64,000 nucleotides of DNA from Leptospira_A soteropolitanensis (GCF_026151335.1 NZ_JAMQPP010000006.1); one strand, 5' to 3'. Counted from the first letter of the stretch, positions 27,893-37,794 are shown. Notes: generated by a model from the letters alone, not told the origin. Made by a program: numbers and translations.

Positions 27893-29049
27893 ATAGTCAC
27901 TCCCCCTCTCATAAATTCTTTTTGAATGAATTCGCGTGTTTTCTGATCTTTTTCTAAATATCCTTCCAAGTCACTTGGGAAGGTATTGGGAATTTTGTTT
28001 AATGCCGATTCGATTAACTTTGGAATGGCGGTAAAAGATATTTTTTCATCTAAAAATAAAGCTACGGCTTCTTCGTTAGCAGCGTTAAAAACGCAAGGCG
28101 CCGTCCCGCCAGCCCTTCCTGCTTGGAAAGCCAAACGAAGGCCAGGATAACGTTTGATATCGGGTGGGAAAAATTCTAAAGTCTTCCATGTTCCAGGTTT
28201 TCTTTCCATCAACATTTTCGGTGTTGGTGTTGGATAAAATAAGGAATGGGCAATGGGATAAATCATATCGGGGTGGCTCGTGTATTGTAAACAAGCCCCA
28301 TCCATCGTTTCAATGATTCCATGCGTGAGAGATTGTGGGTGGATCACCACTTCAATCTCATCATAAGAAAACCCAAATAAATAGTGAGCTTCGATCACTT
28401 CGAGACCCTTATTGATAAGTCCCGCAGAATCCACTGTGATTTTTGGTCCCATTGACCAAGTAGGGTGATTTAACGCCTGTTTTACGGATACATGTTCCAA
28501 TTCTTCAATAGGTAGAGTTCGGAAACTTCCTCCCGATGCCGTAAGTGTGATGGCACGGATATTGGATCTTTTTTCTCTTTCAATCAATTGAAATAGTGCA
28601 TTGTGTTCCGAGTCAACCGGTACCATCAATGTATTGTATTTTGCCACCAAACGATTGATGAGTGGCCCAAAAGTCACGAGTGTTTCTTTATTTGCGATGG
28701 CAATTTTTTTACCAGCTTCGATGGCTGCAATGGTGGGCCTCACTCCTCTTGCTCCAACAACTGCAGTTACCACAACAGAGACAGAAGATAGCCGAACCAA
28801 ATCGGATAATGATTCCTCTCCATAGAGAACGGTAGTGGATTTGTATTTAGAACCCAATACCCCTTCTAACTTGGAATCGGTGATAGAAATCACTTCTGGA
28901 GAAAATTCATCGATGAGTGATTTCGCAAGATCTAAGTTTGAATGAACCGAAAAACTACGTAAAAAAAAGGAATCTTTAAATTGGCGGAGTACCTTCACAG
29001 TCGAAGAGCCAACAGAACCAGAAATTCCTAATACAGATACTCCAACCAT
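27889..29049 (-). CDS. dxr: 1-deoxy-D-xylulose-5-phosphate reductoisomerase
   Basis: Second enzyme of the MEP pathway, converting DXP to MEP with NADPH. The 386-residue chain has the nucleotide-binding VLGISGSVGSSTVKVLRQF, the IANKETLVTFG and VPVDSEHNALFQLIE motifs (metal-binding Asp/Glu), and the flexible loop region HPTWSMGPKITVDSAGLINKG; TAPCVFNAANEEAVALFLD is also standard. It is flanked by cdsA and rseP in the conserved uppS-cdsA-dxr-rseP order. Confidence 0.96.
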   Translation of the reverse strand: MVGVSVLGISGSVGSSTVKVLRQFKDSFFLRSFSVHSNLDLAKSLIDEFSPEVISITDSKLEGVLGSKYKSTTVLYGEESLSDLVRLSSVSVVVTAVVGARGVRPTIAAIEAGKKIAIANKETLVTFGPLINRLVAKYNTLMVPVDSEHNALFQLIEREKRSNIRAITLTASGGSFRTLPIEELEHVSVKQALNHPTWSMGPKITVDSAGLINKGLEVIEAHYLFGFSYDEIEVVIHPQSLTHGIIETMDGACLQYTSHPDMIYPIAHSLFYPTPTPKMLMERKPGTWKTLEFFPPDIKRYPGLRLAFQAGRAGGTAPCVFNAANEEAVALFLDEKISFTAIPKLIESALNKIPNTFPSDLEGYLEKDQKTREFIQKEFMRGGVTI

Positions 29050-29079
29050 CTAAGTCTTAGACCGATCCTGAACTGAGAA

Positions 29080-29991
29080 TCAGACCGGGTATCCGAGAAT
29101 TCCCTTAAATAGGAAATAATAATAAATCACAGGAACAGTAAATAAAAGGGCATCAGCCAAATCAAGAACACCACCATGACCAGGAATCAAACTTCCTGAA
29201 TCTTTGATTTTAGCATCTCGTTTCATTGCAGACTCCGCCAAATCACCCATCACAGAAATGATAGAAACCACAAAGGCCACGATCACGGATTCAATCACTC
29301 CAATCGGTAATTTCACACCACTAAAATGTTCCCAAGTGGCATTTAGAATTTGTACACCTACAACTGCAGTGATATTTCCCGTCACATAACCTTCCCAAGT
29401 TTTTTTGGGAGAGATCTTAAGGCCTGCAGGATGTTTTCCAAACCAACGACCACCAAAGTAGGCCCCTGCATCACTCATAAAAGTAATCACGGAAACTAAA
29501 AAGATATAATACGCGCCAAAAGGGAATGCGAGTAGAAGTAAAAAATGTCCGATGGGAATCGCCAAATAAACAGGACCGAGAATGGTAGCACTGGCAGAAA
29601 ACAATGCACCATCTAACGGGCGTTTCAGAATTTGCAAAATCCAAACAGTGAGAGAAAGTGTGATGAGTAAAAAAGGAATCGGATGGAATCCTTCTCTTAG
29701 AACCTTAGACAATTCCAAAACAAAAGCAGGAGGTGTGACTTCAAATTGAAGTCCTAAAAATTGAATGTAGTAAACAGTAAAAATTAATAGCGAAAACAGA
29801 AGTCCCGTTCCAAAAAAAGGTTTGGAATCTTCCCTTCTGCAAAACGCATACAGCTCTTTTAAACCCAAGTAGATGGTAACACAACCGAACAAAAAGAACT
29901 CAAGATAATACCAAGAGCTATGAAATATCATAAAAACATATACAAATGTTAGTACAATTGCAGAAAGGATACGGAGTGTTGTCTCACTCAT
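29080..29991 (-). CDS. cdsA: Phosphatidate cytidylyltransferase
   Basis: Makes CDP-diacylglycerol from phosphatidate and CTP in the inner membrane. The 303-residue protein has about eight membrane segments and the CdsA signature near the C-terminus: SAMKRDAKIKDSGSLIPGHG followed by GVLDLADALLFT. The SDAGAYFGGRWFGKH motif is also typical. It overlaps uppS by 4 bp and sits 30 bp before dxr. Confidence 0.95.
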   Translation of the reverse strand: MSETTLRILSAIVLTFVYVFMIFHSSWYYLEFFLFGCVTIYLGLKELYAFCRREDSKPFFGTGLLFSLLIFTVYYIQFLGLQFEVTPPAFVLELSKVLREGFHPIPFLLITLSLTVWILQILKRPLDGALFSASATILGPVYLAIPIGHFLLLLAFPFGAYYIFLVSVITFMSDAGAYFGGRWFGKHPAGLKISPKKTWEGYVTGNITAVVGVQILNATWEHFSGVKLPIGVIESVIVAFVVSIISVMGDLAESAMKRDAKIKDSGSLIPGHGGVLDLADALLFTVPVIYYYFLFKGILGYPV

Positions 29992-30701
29992 AACAAACCA
30001 CCAAATTTACGTTTACGGGAATCAAAAAAAAGAAGGGCTTCTTCTAAAGAAGTTCTTCCAAAGTCCGGCCAAAGTGTATTCGTAAAATACATTTCAGCAT
30101 AAGCACTCTGCCACAATAGAAAATTGGAAATCCTTTGTTCACCCGCAGTTCTGATCAATAAATCTACCGGCGGCAAAGGGAATGTATACAAATATTTTTC
30201 AAATTCTTTGGTTGTGATGGGTTTGTCCAAAGAATCTTTTTTGGACTTCCGTGCAGCCATCACACGTGAAAAATTACTGAGGATCTCTTCGTGTCCACCA
30301 TAGTTCAGACAAAAGTTAGCAGTCAGTTTTTTATTTTTTTTTGTCACTGCCATTGCGTGGTCAATCTTTGCGAGGACCGTTTTGGATAACTTATTTCTTG
30401 CTCCACTGTGGTGGATGCGGATGCCTTTTTTGTGGATGGTGTCGAGTCGAGTCTCTATGAATTCGACTAACAAACCAAAGATGGCTTGGATTTCCGTAAT
30501 GGGGCGTTTCCAATTTTCTGTAGAAAATGCGTATAGGGAAACAGCGGGAATTTTATATTCTAAGGCCACATCTAAAAGGCGATCAATTGCGTTTGCCCCT
30601 TCTCTATGGCCTTCGGTTCTTTTTTTCCCTTGGCTTTCCGCCCACCTTCCATTTCCGTCCATGATGACAGCAATGTGAGCAGGGATTGTGTTCAACTTCA
30701 T
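29988..30701 (-). CDS. uppS: Undecaprenyl diphosphate synthase (cis-prenyltransferase)
   Basis: Extends farnesyl diphosphate with isopentenyl diphosphate units to the C55 carrier lipid for cell-wall and polysaccharide synthesis. The 237-residue chain has the catalytic AVIMDGNGRWAESQGKKRTE (D15), the SLYAFSTENWKRP segment, and the C-terminal RTAGEQRISNFLLWQSAYAE motif. It consumes products of the Dxs/Dxr pathway encoded in the same region. Its gene is 6 nt after frr and overlaps cdsA. Confidence 0.96.
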   Translation of the reverse strand: MKLNTIPAHIAVIMDGNGRWAESQGKKRTEGHREGANAIDRLLDVALEYKIPAVSLYAFSTENWKRPITEIQAIFGLLVEFIETRLDTIHKKGIRIHHSGARNKLSKTVLAKIDHAMAVTKKNKKLTANFCLNYGGHEEILSNFSRVMAARKSKKDSLDKPITTKEFEKYLYTFPLPPVDLLIRTAGEQRISNFLLWQSAYAEMYFTNTLWPDFGRTSLEEALLFFDSRKRKFGGLL

Positions 30702-30707
30702 AGGAAA

Positions 30708-31259
30708 TTAAAGAGTAGTGATCTCTTTTTCTTTTTCCTTTTCCAAATCTCCCAATTTGGCAACATAAGAATCCGTAATTTTTTGGATTTTGTCTTGATG
30801 GCCTTTTAATTCATCTTGGGACATTTCTGCCTGGTGTTTTTTTAATTCATCGTTGGCATCACGACGGATATTACGAATTGCAACTTTTTTTTCTTCGGCC
30901 TTTTGTTTGACCACTTTTGCAAGTTCTTTCCGTCTTTCCCCTGTTAGCTCGGGGATGTTGATACGAATACTAGAACCGTCGTTATTTGGCGTAAGCCCAA
31001 GACTCGCTGCAAAAATTGCCTTTTCAATGTCTTTCAACATTCCTTTTTCAAAGGGAGTGATGAGAATCACACGTGGTTCCGGGCAGGCAATTTTACCTAG
31101 TTGGTTTAAGGGGGTGAGTGTTCCATAATAATCAACTCTCACATCTTCAACCATCATTGGACTTGCTTTTCCTGTACGAATAGTACCAAAGTCTTTTTTC
31201 AAAGCTTCCACTGTTTTGTCCATTTTGGACTGCATTGATTTTATAATTTCATCTACCAT
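30708..31259 (-). CDS. frr: Ribosome recycling factor
   Basis: Splits post-termination ribosomes with EF-G. The 183-residue protein starts with the typical MVDEIIKSMQSKMDKTVEAL helix and contains IRTGKASPMMVEDVRVDYYG and INIPELTGERRKELAKVVKQ, both diagnostic. It overlaps pyrH by 11 bp in the standard rpsB-tsf-pyrH-frr order. Confidence 0.97.
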   Translation of the reverse strand: MVDEIIKSMQSKMDKTVEALKKDFGTIRTGKASPMMVEDVRVDYYGTLTPLNQLGKIACPEPRVILITPFEKGMLKDIEKAIFAASLGLTPNNDGSSIRINIPELTGERRKELAKVVKQKAEEKKVAIRNIRRDANDELKKHQAEMSQDELKGHQDKIQKITDSYVAKLGDLEKEKEKEITTL

Positions 31260-31995
31260 CTAGAATCACTTCCTCTGCATTGGAGATGAGTGTACCAATA
31301 GGTTCCCCATCGATTAATTTTCTTAAATTACCTGCTTTAAAAATATCAAAGACAATGATGGGCATATTATTGTCCATACATAGACTGAGAGCAGTTGAAT
31401 CCATAACCTTTAGGCGGTGTTTGATGGACTCCATAAAAGAAACTTCTAAGTAACGTTTTGCACTTGGATCTTTTTTAGGATCCGCAGTGTAAACTCCGTC
31501 AACTTTTGTGGCTTTGAGAATCACTTCACATCCCACTTCCACAGCGCGAAGGGATGCCGTTGTATCCGTTGTAAAATAAGGATTTCCTGTCCCACCAGCG
31601 AATATAATCACACGATTTTTTTCTAAATGGCGAACAGCACGTCTGCGAATATAAGGTTCTGCTACGGATTTCATTTCGATGGCGGAAAGAACTCGGGTAA
31701 ACATCCCTTGTTTTTCGCATGCATCTTGTAAGGCGAGACCATTCATGATAGTGCCAAGCATACCCATATAGTCTGCGGTAGCTCTATCCATTCCAGACTT
31801 AGCCAAAGTTTCTCCGCGGATCATATTTCCACCGCCGACAACGACAGCTACTTCCAAACCTAAGTCATGAACTTCTTTGATTTGTCCGGCAAGTGAGAAT
31901 GTTTTGTTGGTATCAATACCAAGTTCACCCTCACCGGCGAGAGCCTCGCCGGAGATTTTAATTAGGATGCGTTTAAAACGCGGACTAGTTCCCAC
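31249..31995 (-). CDS. pyrH: Uridylate kinase (UMP kinase)
   Basis: Phosphorylates UMP to UDP; amino-acid-kinase fold, hexameric. The 248 residues include ILIKISGEALAGEGELGID (ATP-binding N-terminus), VAVVVGGGNMIRGETLAKSG, ATADYMGMLGTIMNGLALQD and FAGGTGNPYFTTDTTASLRA, which together distinguish PyrH from other members of the fold. It overlaps both tsf and frr by 11 bp, so translation is probably coupled. Confidence 0.97.
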   Translation of the reverse strand: MGTSPRFKRILIKISGEALAGEGELGIDTNKTFSLAGQIKEVHDLGLEVAVVVGGGNMIRGETLAKSGMDRATADYMGMLGTIMNGLALQDACEKQGMFTRVLSAIEMKSVAEPYIRRRAVRHLEKNRVIIFAGGTGNPYFTTDTTASLRAVEVGCEVILKATKVDGVYTADPKKDPSAKRYLEVSFMESIKHRLKVMDSTALSLCMDNNMPIIVFDIFKAGNLRKLIDGEPIGTLISNAEEVILDGR

Positions 31996-32581
31996 CTACT
32001 TGGAACCTCGAGAACCTACCAACAGTAATGTTCTCTCCAAACTTTGCAATGGCTTCTTGCAGAAGGTCATTGATCGTTTTGGAGTTGTCGCGAATTGATT
32101 TTTGGTGAATGAGACAAATCTCTTCGAAGTATTTTTTCATTTTACCAGGAAGAATTTTTTCGATTTGGTCTGCTTTTTTGCCTTCTTTTTCTAGAAGCGC
32201 TTTTTGCACACTCATCTCGTTGTCTACTTCAGACTTAGGGATGGATTCCTCATTTACGTAAAGAGGGTTCATCGCAGTGATTTGAAGAGCGATCTCTTTT
32301 CCAAGAGCCTCAAACGCTTCATTGTTTGCAACGAAGTCAGTTTCACAGTTAAGTTCCACAAGAACCCCTGTTTTCCCGTTTCCGTGTACGTAAGCGATGA
32401 CTTTTCCTTCACCGGTTTCGCGACCTGCACGTTTTGCTGCTTTCGCTAAACCTTTTTCTCTTAAATAAGTAACTGCTTTTTCAATATCGCCACCCTTTTC
32501 TTCGAGGGCTTTTTTGCAGTCCATCATCCCCGCGCCCGTACGTTCACGGAGGTCTTTGATTTGTTCGGAGCTAACTGCCAT
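31985..32581 (-). CDS. tsf: Elongation factor Ts (short form)
   Basis: Nucleotide exchange factor for EF-Tu. The 198-residue protein has the N-terminal UBA-like helix with LRERTGAGMMDCKKALEEKG and the core motif NCETDFVANNEAFEALGKEI. It lacks about 80 residues compared with the 283-residue E. coli protein, having a single core subdomain like the short forms of several other phyla. It overlaps rpsB by one base. Confidence 0.96.
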   Translation of the reverse strand: MAVSSEQIKDLRERTGAGMMDCKKALEEKGGDIEKAVTYLREKGLAKAAKRAGRETGEGKVIAYVHGNGKTGVLVELNCETDFVANNEAFEALGKEIALQITAMNPLYVNEESIPKSEVDNEMSVQKALLEKEGKKADQIEKILPGKMKKYFEEICLIHQKSIRDNSKTINDLLQEAIAKFGENITVGRFSRFQVGGN

Positions 32582-33480
32582 TACTCTTTACCTTCTGTTG
32601 CTGGTTTTGCTTCTGTTTCTGCTGCCACTTCGGCTGCTTTTTTTGCCGCTTCAGCATCCACAGGGATGTCTTTTGCCACTGGAGGAAGTTCATCGTCCAT
32701 AATGAATTTTCCAGACTCATCATACTCACCTTGGTATTCAAGAGCAAGTTGTTCTGCGTCCATATCTTCAGCAAAATTAGTTTGGATGACTTCACCACCA
32801 GTTCCTTCAAGAACTGCATTTGCCATTGTATCAAGAAATAAGGAGATAGCGCGGATCGCATCATCATTACCTGGAATTGGGTAATCAATTGGCTCTGGAT
32901 CACAGTTCGTATCAATCACTGCAAACACTTTCAAACCAAGTTTTTTTGCTTCACTGACAGCAATTTCTTCTTTTTTAGGATCGATCACAAAAAGAATTTC
33001 TGGCACAACTGCCATATCTTTAATTCCACCAAGTGTTTGGCGAAGTTTCTCTAACTCACGTTTGAGAGAGAGTGCTTCTTTTTTAGTTCTAGCTTCTTGT
33101 TCGAAGGAGTTATTCTCTTCCATTTGCTCTAGTCTTTTCAAACGAGCAATAGACTTTTTCACAGTGTTCCAGTTAGTAAGAAGACCACCTAACCAACGGT
33201 TAGATACATAATACATGTTACATGCTTGTGCTGCTCTTTCAATTGCACCACGAGCTTGTTTTTTGGTTCCAACAAAAAGAACTTTCTTACCTTGACCGGT
33301 AAGTTTTTTCAAAGCATCGTAAGCTTCTTTTGTCTTTTGAACTGTTTTTTGAAGGTCAATGATGTGGATTCCGTTACGAGCCGTATAAACATAAGGACTC
33401 ATTTTTGGATTCCAACGACGTGTTTGGTGACCGAAGTGTACGCCTGCTTCTAGCAGACTCTTCATAGAAATTACTGACAT
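32581..33480 (-). CDS. rpsB: 30S ribosomal protein S2
   Basis: Small-subunit protein S2. The first 230 residues match the family: MKSLLEAGVHFGHQTRRWNP, YVSNRWLGGLLTNWNTVKKS and IDTNCDPEPIDYPIPGNDDA are signatures. The 299-residue length includes a roughly 60-residue acidic then Ala/Glu-rich tail (ending AAKKAAEVAAETEAKPATEG) not needed for the fold. It leads the tsf-pyrH-frr-uppS-cdsA-dxr-rseP run, preceded by a small membrane protein gene 3 nt upstream. Confidence 0.97.
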   Translation of the reverse strand: MSVISMKSLLEAGVHFGHQTRRWNPKMSPYVYTARNGIHIIDLQKTVQKTKEAYDALKKLTGQGKKVLFVGTKKQARGAIERAAQACNMYYVSNRWLGGLLTNWNTVKKSIARLKRLEQMEENNSFEQEARTKKEALSLKRELEKLRQTLGGIKDMAVVPEILFVIDPKKEEIAVSEAKKLGLKVFAVIDTNCDPEPIDYPIPGNDDAIRAISLFLDTMANAVLEGTGGEVIQTNFAEDMDAEQLALEYQGEYDESGKFIMDDELPPVAKDIPVDAEAAKKAAEVAAETEAKPATEGKE

Positions 33481-33482
33481 AG

Positions 33483-33716
33483 TTACCCCTTTTTTAGTGC
33501 GAGATATCCAGACGCTACAAGACCAACGATACTTGCAGGGGTTAGCTGGAACTCGACTTTAATTATGTAAAGCTCTAGAGATACTGGTGATTCGAACAAA
33601 AACCGAGAGAGATATGTTGTGCCAAGAAGTCGGTCAAGGACCACTCCCGCCACAGCTCCCGCCATCAGCCCCAAAAATAACACGAGAAGTAGGTTCCCGA
33701 TTTGGGTTTTGTTCAT
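33483..33716 (-). CDS. Small two-helix membrane protein, DUF4321-like
   Basis: A 77-residue protein with a hydrophobic helix at about 7-28 (IGNLLLVLFLGLMAGAVAGV), a middle segment with FESPVSLELYIIKVEFQLTP, and a second hydrophobic stretch at the end (ASIVGLVASGYLALKKG). Size and layout resemble the DUF4321 family of small membrane proteins. It starts the rpsB run, ending 3 nt before rpsB. Function unknown. Confidence 0.7.
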   Translation of the reverse strand: MNKTQIGNLLLVLFLGLMAGAVAGVVLDRLLGTTYLSRFLFESPVSLELYIIKVEFQLTPASIVGLVASGYLALKKG

Positions 33717-34214
33717 CCAAAAGCACCTTTATCAAGCTTCCCTGTCAGAATTTGGAATTTAGGCAGATTGTCAAGGGGAAAGGAACAAGATGGGCTTCGA
33801 AAAGTGGGTTCCAGGGGACCCATCTCTGATTTTTAGCGAGTGTGGGCGGCTCCAAGCCCTTCCCAAAACCACATTCTATCGGATCAAGGACCTGGCTCTC
33901 CGTTCCAATCTCCGATTTCCACTGCGATCCCTGCCGCAGGATTTAGACTCTTTAACGAAGTCCCGAACAACCACCTGGCCCAAATTAGTTATTTATTTTT
34001 CTAAAACAAAAACAATTCTGTAGCAATTGTTAAATGGTGCTAAAAAGCACTAAATCATCAAACTGGGAACAGTTGTCATCGAACCTCAAAACTCGATCGG
34101 ATTCAACCAAAAGAAAAAAAGGAAGTGTGAAACTACGAAATCTGATCTAACCAAAACTTTTACCTTGATCGAAGAACGAACAGTAGCCGCAGTTTACGAA
34201 TCTTCCGGATTTAT
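33717..34214. other. Intergenic region upstream of the rpsB run
   Basis: 498 bp between the start of the small membrane protein (minus) and a broken lipoprotein gene (plus). On the minus strand a TTGACA lies at 33774-33769, but no good -10 follows at normal spacing. It also contains a copy of a dispersed structured repeat (33888-33939) and, beyond it, a GGCT-TGG-AGCC hairpin near 33847-33857. The open frame at 33790-34023 (plus) runs through the repeat and has no homology, so I do not call it a gene. The rest shows nothing recognisable. Confidence 0.5.
33888..33939 (-). repeat. Structured dispersed repeat, copy B
   Basis: On the minus strand, GGGATCGCAGTGGAAATCG (33931-33913) is followed after 2 nt by GATTGGAACGGAGAGCC (33910-33894). 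These match blocks of the plus-strand element at 42262-42347 at 16 of 19 and 14 of 17 positions. Between the blocks AATC and GATT can pair around a 3-nt loop; in the other copy the same AATC/GATT stem is lengthened by a 21-nt insert. It reads in the direction of the downstream rpsB run. Confidence 0.5.
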
Positions 34215-35312
34215 ATGCATCGAATATTATTAGTTGCGACAATTTGCCTTTCCTTGTTTGGAAGTCTCTATTGCCGAAATCAAAATTTCCTTCGCAAAAT
34301 AGAGCTCCCGCAAAAAGAATACCCATACACCAAACGATTGCCCTTTATAGCTAACTTTTGTGACAGCAATTTTATCTTTCAAAAAGACTCAATTCAAAAC
34401 TTAGAACTCATTTCCATTTGGGACGATGGCAAATTTTGAAATCAATTTTTAACTAAGGAACCATTCGATGCCATTGAAGATTTAAATATTTACCAATCCC
34501 ATGATTATTTTTGGGAGCTCAGACTGATCCCATATTTTTCCAAATACAATTGCAGCGAATACCACATAACGGGTTACCTACTTTATTTCGATCAGGCCAC
34601 CAAACAAAAGCTAGCAAAAACCATAGGGAAAAAACGAAAAGAAATCCCTCCTGATCTACCGATCATGATCACTCGTGAATACCAATTGGTAGATTTGGAA
34701 ACGATCCGAAAAATTAATAAATCAGAATCAAAAGAAAATTTCCTTAATACCAAATATACAACGGCACAAAATCCCCATGACCCTTTTTCCCCAAAAAAAA
34801 TCTGGGAACCAAAACCTAAATCAGAAATCAGCATTTTACCTAACGAAAGACTGATTGATTACTGTTTAGAATTTTCTTTTGAATGTGTCACAGACCCAAA
34901 CTACTTGGGCGAAATTCAGTTAAGGAATAGAAAGGACAAAAATCAAAATGCCGGCATTCCCGGCTTTTCCTCCAACCTGCAAACAAAAATCCAAAAAATA
35001 GAGGAAGAAACTTATTTTGGTTGTTATTGCCGCAAAGAACCTAACCTCTCTATTTACCAAAACTGCCCAATAGATCAATTCGGATTAGATTCAATTTGCA
35101 AAAGAAAAAATGATTGTTTAACAAACGTTACCAACGAAAAAAGAAAACGCTGCCAAACTCAATTTAAAGAAGACCTTTACGTCTTACTGAAAACCAAAGA
35201 ATCCAAAGATCAAATACACCAAAACAAAGATAACTTTGATCGAATGATTTTTTATACAAAGAAATTCTGGGCGATGGAAGTATTAAAAGAGTTAGGCGAA
35301 TCAATAAATTAA
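34215..35312 (+). pseudogene. Lipoprotein gene interrupted by an in-frame TGA
   Basis: One reading frame runs from ATG 34215 to TAA 35312, broken only by TGA at 34437-34439. Before the stop: a lipoprotein signal (MHRILLVATICLSLFGSLY|C, Cys20) and 54 further residues ending SIWDDGKF. After it, the same frame continues at once with NQFLTKEPFDAIEDLNIYQS and stays open for 291 codons, including Cys-rich segments (CYCRKEPNLSIYQNC; CKRKNDCLTN). A single TGG to TGA change would explain it. Without the N-terminus the downstream part (first ATG at 34665) cannot be exported. No family recognised. Confidence 0.7.
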
Positions 35313-35607
35313 ATACTATTGGATTATCCTAAAGTTTTTTTTGCATCTAAATTTATTTTAAATGAAATAATTCTCCTCTCAATAAAACAACTAACAATAT
35401 CTCTGCATTTAAAACAAGACAAGCATACATCCAAAAAAATAGAAACTTTTATAAATCAGAATAGTCTAAATGGTTTAAACATTTATAAAAACAGCAATAT
35501 CAAAACACCTTATCTCCTCACTATTCACAAACATTATAGATTAATATTGATGCATTTTTTTCCATAAAGCCCTTGCCATATCATTTCAATCTGATCCAGT
35601 TGATAAC

Positions 35608-37794
35608 ATGAGACTGATCCTCGTATCCAACAGGCTACCAGTCCAGTGGGATGGAACTCCCAGTGTTGGTGGCCTTGCAACAGGTCTTTCCAGCTTTCTT
35701 TATCACTGGAAATCATTAGGCAATGAAGTTGTTTGGGTCGGATGGCCTGGGAAATCCATTCCTGAAAAAGAACAACCCACTTACGCAGCACAAATGAAAG
35801 AAGAATACGGAACTATTCCTGTTTTTCTAAAACAAAAGTTAGCCGATTCTTTTTACAACGGTTTTTGCAATAAAACCATTTGGCCTCTATTTCATTATTT
35901 TACTGCCCACTGCGAATACTCTGACATTACATTTAATTCTTATGAAGAAGTAAACAATGAATTTGCAAAAACCGTCTCAGAAATTTACGAACCTGGTGAC
36001 TGGGTATGGGTTCATGATTATCATTTATTTCTACTCCCAGGAATATTAAGAAATTTATTTCCAAATATAATCTTATCTTTTTTCTTGCATATTCCATTCC
36101 CTACATTTGAAATCTTTCGATTGTTGCCTGAACGGTTTCGGACAAAAATTTTAACAGGGGTTTTAGGTGCAGATCTAATAGGGTTTCACACCCAAAGTTA
36201 TACGCAATATTTTCTTAGGTCATTATTAAGATGTTTAGGAATAGAAAACGAAAGAGGTATCATTTACTACAAAAACCACTTAACAAAAACAGGTGCTTAC
36301 CCAATGGGTATCAACGTTGAAAATTTTATTCAATATTCGGACTCAAAAGAATGTGATGCCATTGCAAATGAAATCAACAAAAACCACAAAAATCTAAAAC
36401 AAATTCTTTCTGTTGATCGACTAGACTACACAAAAGGCGTATTACAAAGACTAAATGCTTTTGAGCTCTTTTTAAAAGAAAATCCACAGTGGATAAAAAA
36501 ATGTAAGTTTGTCTTGGTGTTAGTGCCATCAAGAACCGATGTTTCCTCTTATCAATCTATGAAAAAAGCCATAGATGAAAAAGTGGGAGCCATTAACGGA
36601 TCTTTTGGCACGTTAGATTGGACACCAATTTTATACCAATACAAAGGTTTCCCCTTTGAAGAATTAGTGCCTTTATACAAGAATACTCACGTTATGTTAG
36701 TTACACCTTTTCGTGATGGGATGAATCTTGTGGCAAAAGAATTTTTAGTTTCACAGAAAAGTGGCATGTTGGTACTTAGCGAGATGGCTGGTGCTTCAGC
36801 AGAACTTCCTGAGGCTATCTTAGTAAACCCGAATGACCTCAGCGGAATGGCAAATGCAATTCGAGAAGCGATCGAAATGGATAAAAAAGAAATTCACTTT
36901 CGAAACCAAATTATGATCAACCGGTTATCAGAAAATTCCGTAAAGGAGTGGGCAGGTAAGATTTACACAGATACAGAAGAACATGCGCAGAAAAACTTAT
37001 CCTTCCAAACAAAATCAATTCCGCCTTCTTCAACACTGCTTTTGCCAAAAAACAATGATCCGATATTTATCATATTCGATTATGATGGAACTCTTGTTCC
37101 TTTTGAATCACTCCCACACTTAGCAGTTCCGAATAAAGAATTAATACAATCTCTCCAAACATTAACAAAGATTCCCACTGTCTCACTTGCCATCATTAGC
37201 GGTAGAGATAGAAAATTCTTAGAAACTCAATTTCAAAACTTACCAATTCACTTAGTGGCAGAACATGGAGCTTGGCATAGGGCACCCTACGGAGCAAAGT
37301 GGAATTCACTTTTCACATCAAATTTAGATTGGAAAGGGCAAATCAAAAACCATTTAGACGAATTCACAAAAAGAGTTCCTGGATCTTTCACAGAAGAAAA
37401 GGAATTCTCTATAGTTTGGCATTTTCGTAACGCTGATCCCGATATTGGTCTAAATGCCGCAAGAGAAATGTTAGATGAGTTATCTCAAATCTCTTCTAAT
37501 ACTGGTTTTTTTGTTCAAAGAGGTAACAAAATCATTGAAGTTCGTGAATACGGAACCGGAAAAGGTAAAGCCGCCAAACAAATCCTTCCAAATACGGAGT
37601 TAAACGTCTTTGTTTTTGGAGATGATACGACAGACGAAGATATGTTCCGCGAACTACCTGATGATGCGATTTCTGTCAAAGTTGGAAAATCGGAAACCAT
37701 CGCAAAATATAGGTTTAATCACCCTACTGAGGTTCAAACCTGGATTCAAAATTTAATTTTCCACATAACAGGAAATTCAAATGAAAAAACATAA
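35608..37794 (+). CDS. Bifunctional trehalose-6-phosphate synthase/phosphatase
   Basis: A 728-residue fusion making trehalose from UDP-glucose and glucose-6-phosphate. Residues 1 to about 465 form a GT20 synthase (LILVSNRLPVQWDGTPSVGG, WVHDYHLFLLPGILR, HIPFPTFEIFRLLP, SVDRLDYTKGVLQRLNAFEL, TPFRDGMNLVAKEF). Residues about 485-728 are a HAD-type phosphatase with DYDGTL (nucleophile D491, D493), SLAIISGRDRKFL and GDDTTDEDMF (from 671). Fused enzymes of this kind are less common in bacteria than separate OtsA and OtsB. The stop overlaps the next gene by 14 bp. Trehalose would serve as an osmo- or desiccation protectant; that role is inference. Confidence 0.93.
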   Translation: MRLILVSNRLPVQWDGTPSVGGLATGLSSFLYHWKSLGNEVVWVGWPGKSIPEKEQPTYAAQMKEEYGTIPVFLKQKLADSFYNGFCNKTIWPLFHYFTAHCEYSDITFNSYEEVNNEFAKTVSEIYEPGDWVWVHDYHLFLLPGILRNLFPNIILSFFLHIPFPTFEIFRLLPERFRTKILTGVLGADLIGFHTQSYTQYFLRSLLRCLGIENERGIIYYKNHLTKTGAYPMGINVENFIQYSDSKECDAIANEINKNHKNLKQILSVDRLDYTKGVLQRLNAFELFLKENPQWIKKCKFVLVLVPSRTDVSSYQSMKKAIDEKVGAINGSFGTLDWTPILYQYKGFPFEELVPLYKNTHVMLVTPFRDGMNLVAKEFLVSQKSGMLVLSEMAGASAELPEAILVNPNDLSGMANAIREAIEMDKKEIHFRNQIMINRLSENSVKEWAGKIYTDTEEHAQKNLSFQTKSIPPSSTLLLPKNNDPIFIIFDYDGTLVPFESLPHLAVPNKELIQSLQTLTKIPTVSLAIISGRDRKFLETQFQNLPIHLVAEHGAWHRAPYGAKWNSLFTSNLDWKGQIKNHLDEFTKRVPGSFTEEKEFSIVWHFRNADPDIGLNAAREMLDELSQISSNTGFFVQRGNKIIEVREYGTGKGKAAKQILPNTELNVFVFGDDTTDEDMFRELPDDAISVKVGKSETIAKYRFNHPTEVQTWIQNLIFHITGNSNEKT

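Noticed and set aside
33790..34023. 77-codon plus-strand frame upstream of the rpsB run
   Set aside because: It runs across the dispersed repeat and has no homology or ribosome-binding site.
35319..35567. 82-residue TTG-start frame
   Set aside because: AT-rich, no ribosome-binding site, no recognisable domain; it lies in the 295 bp before the trehalose gene and looks random.
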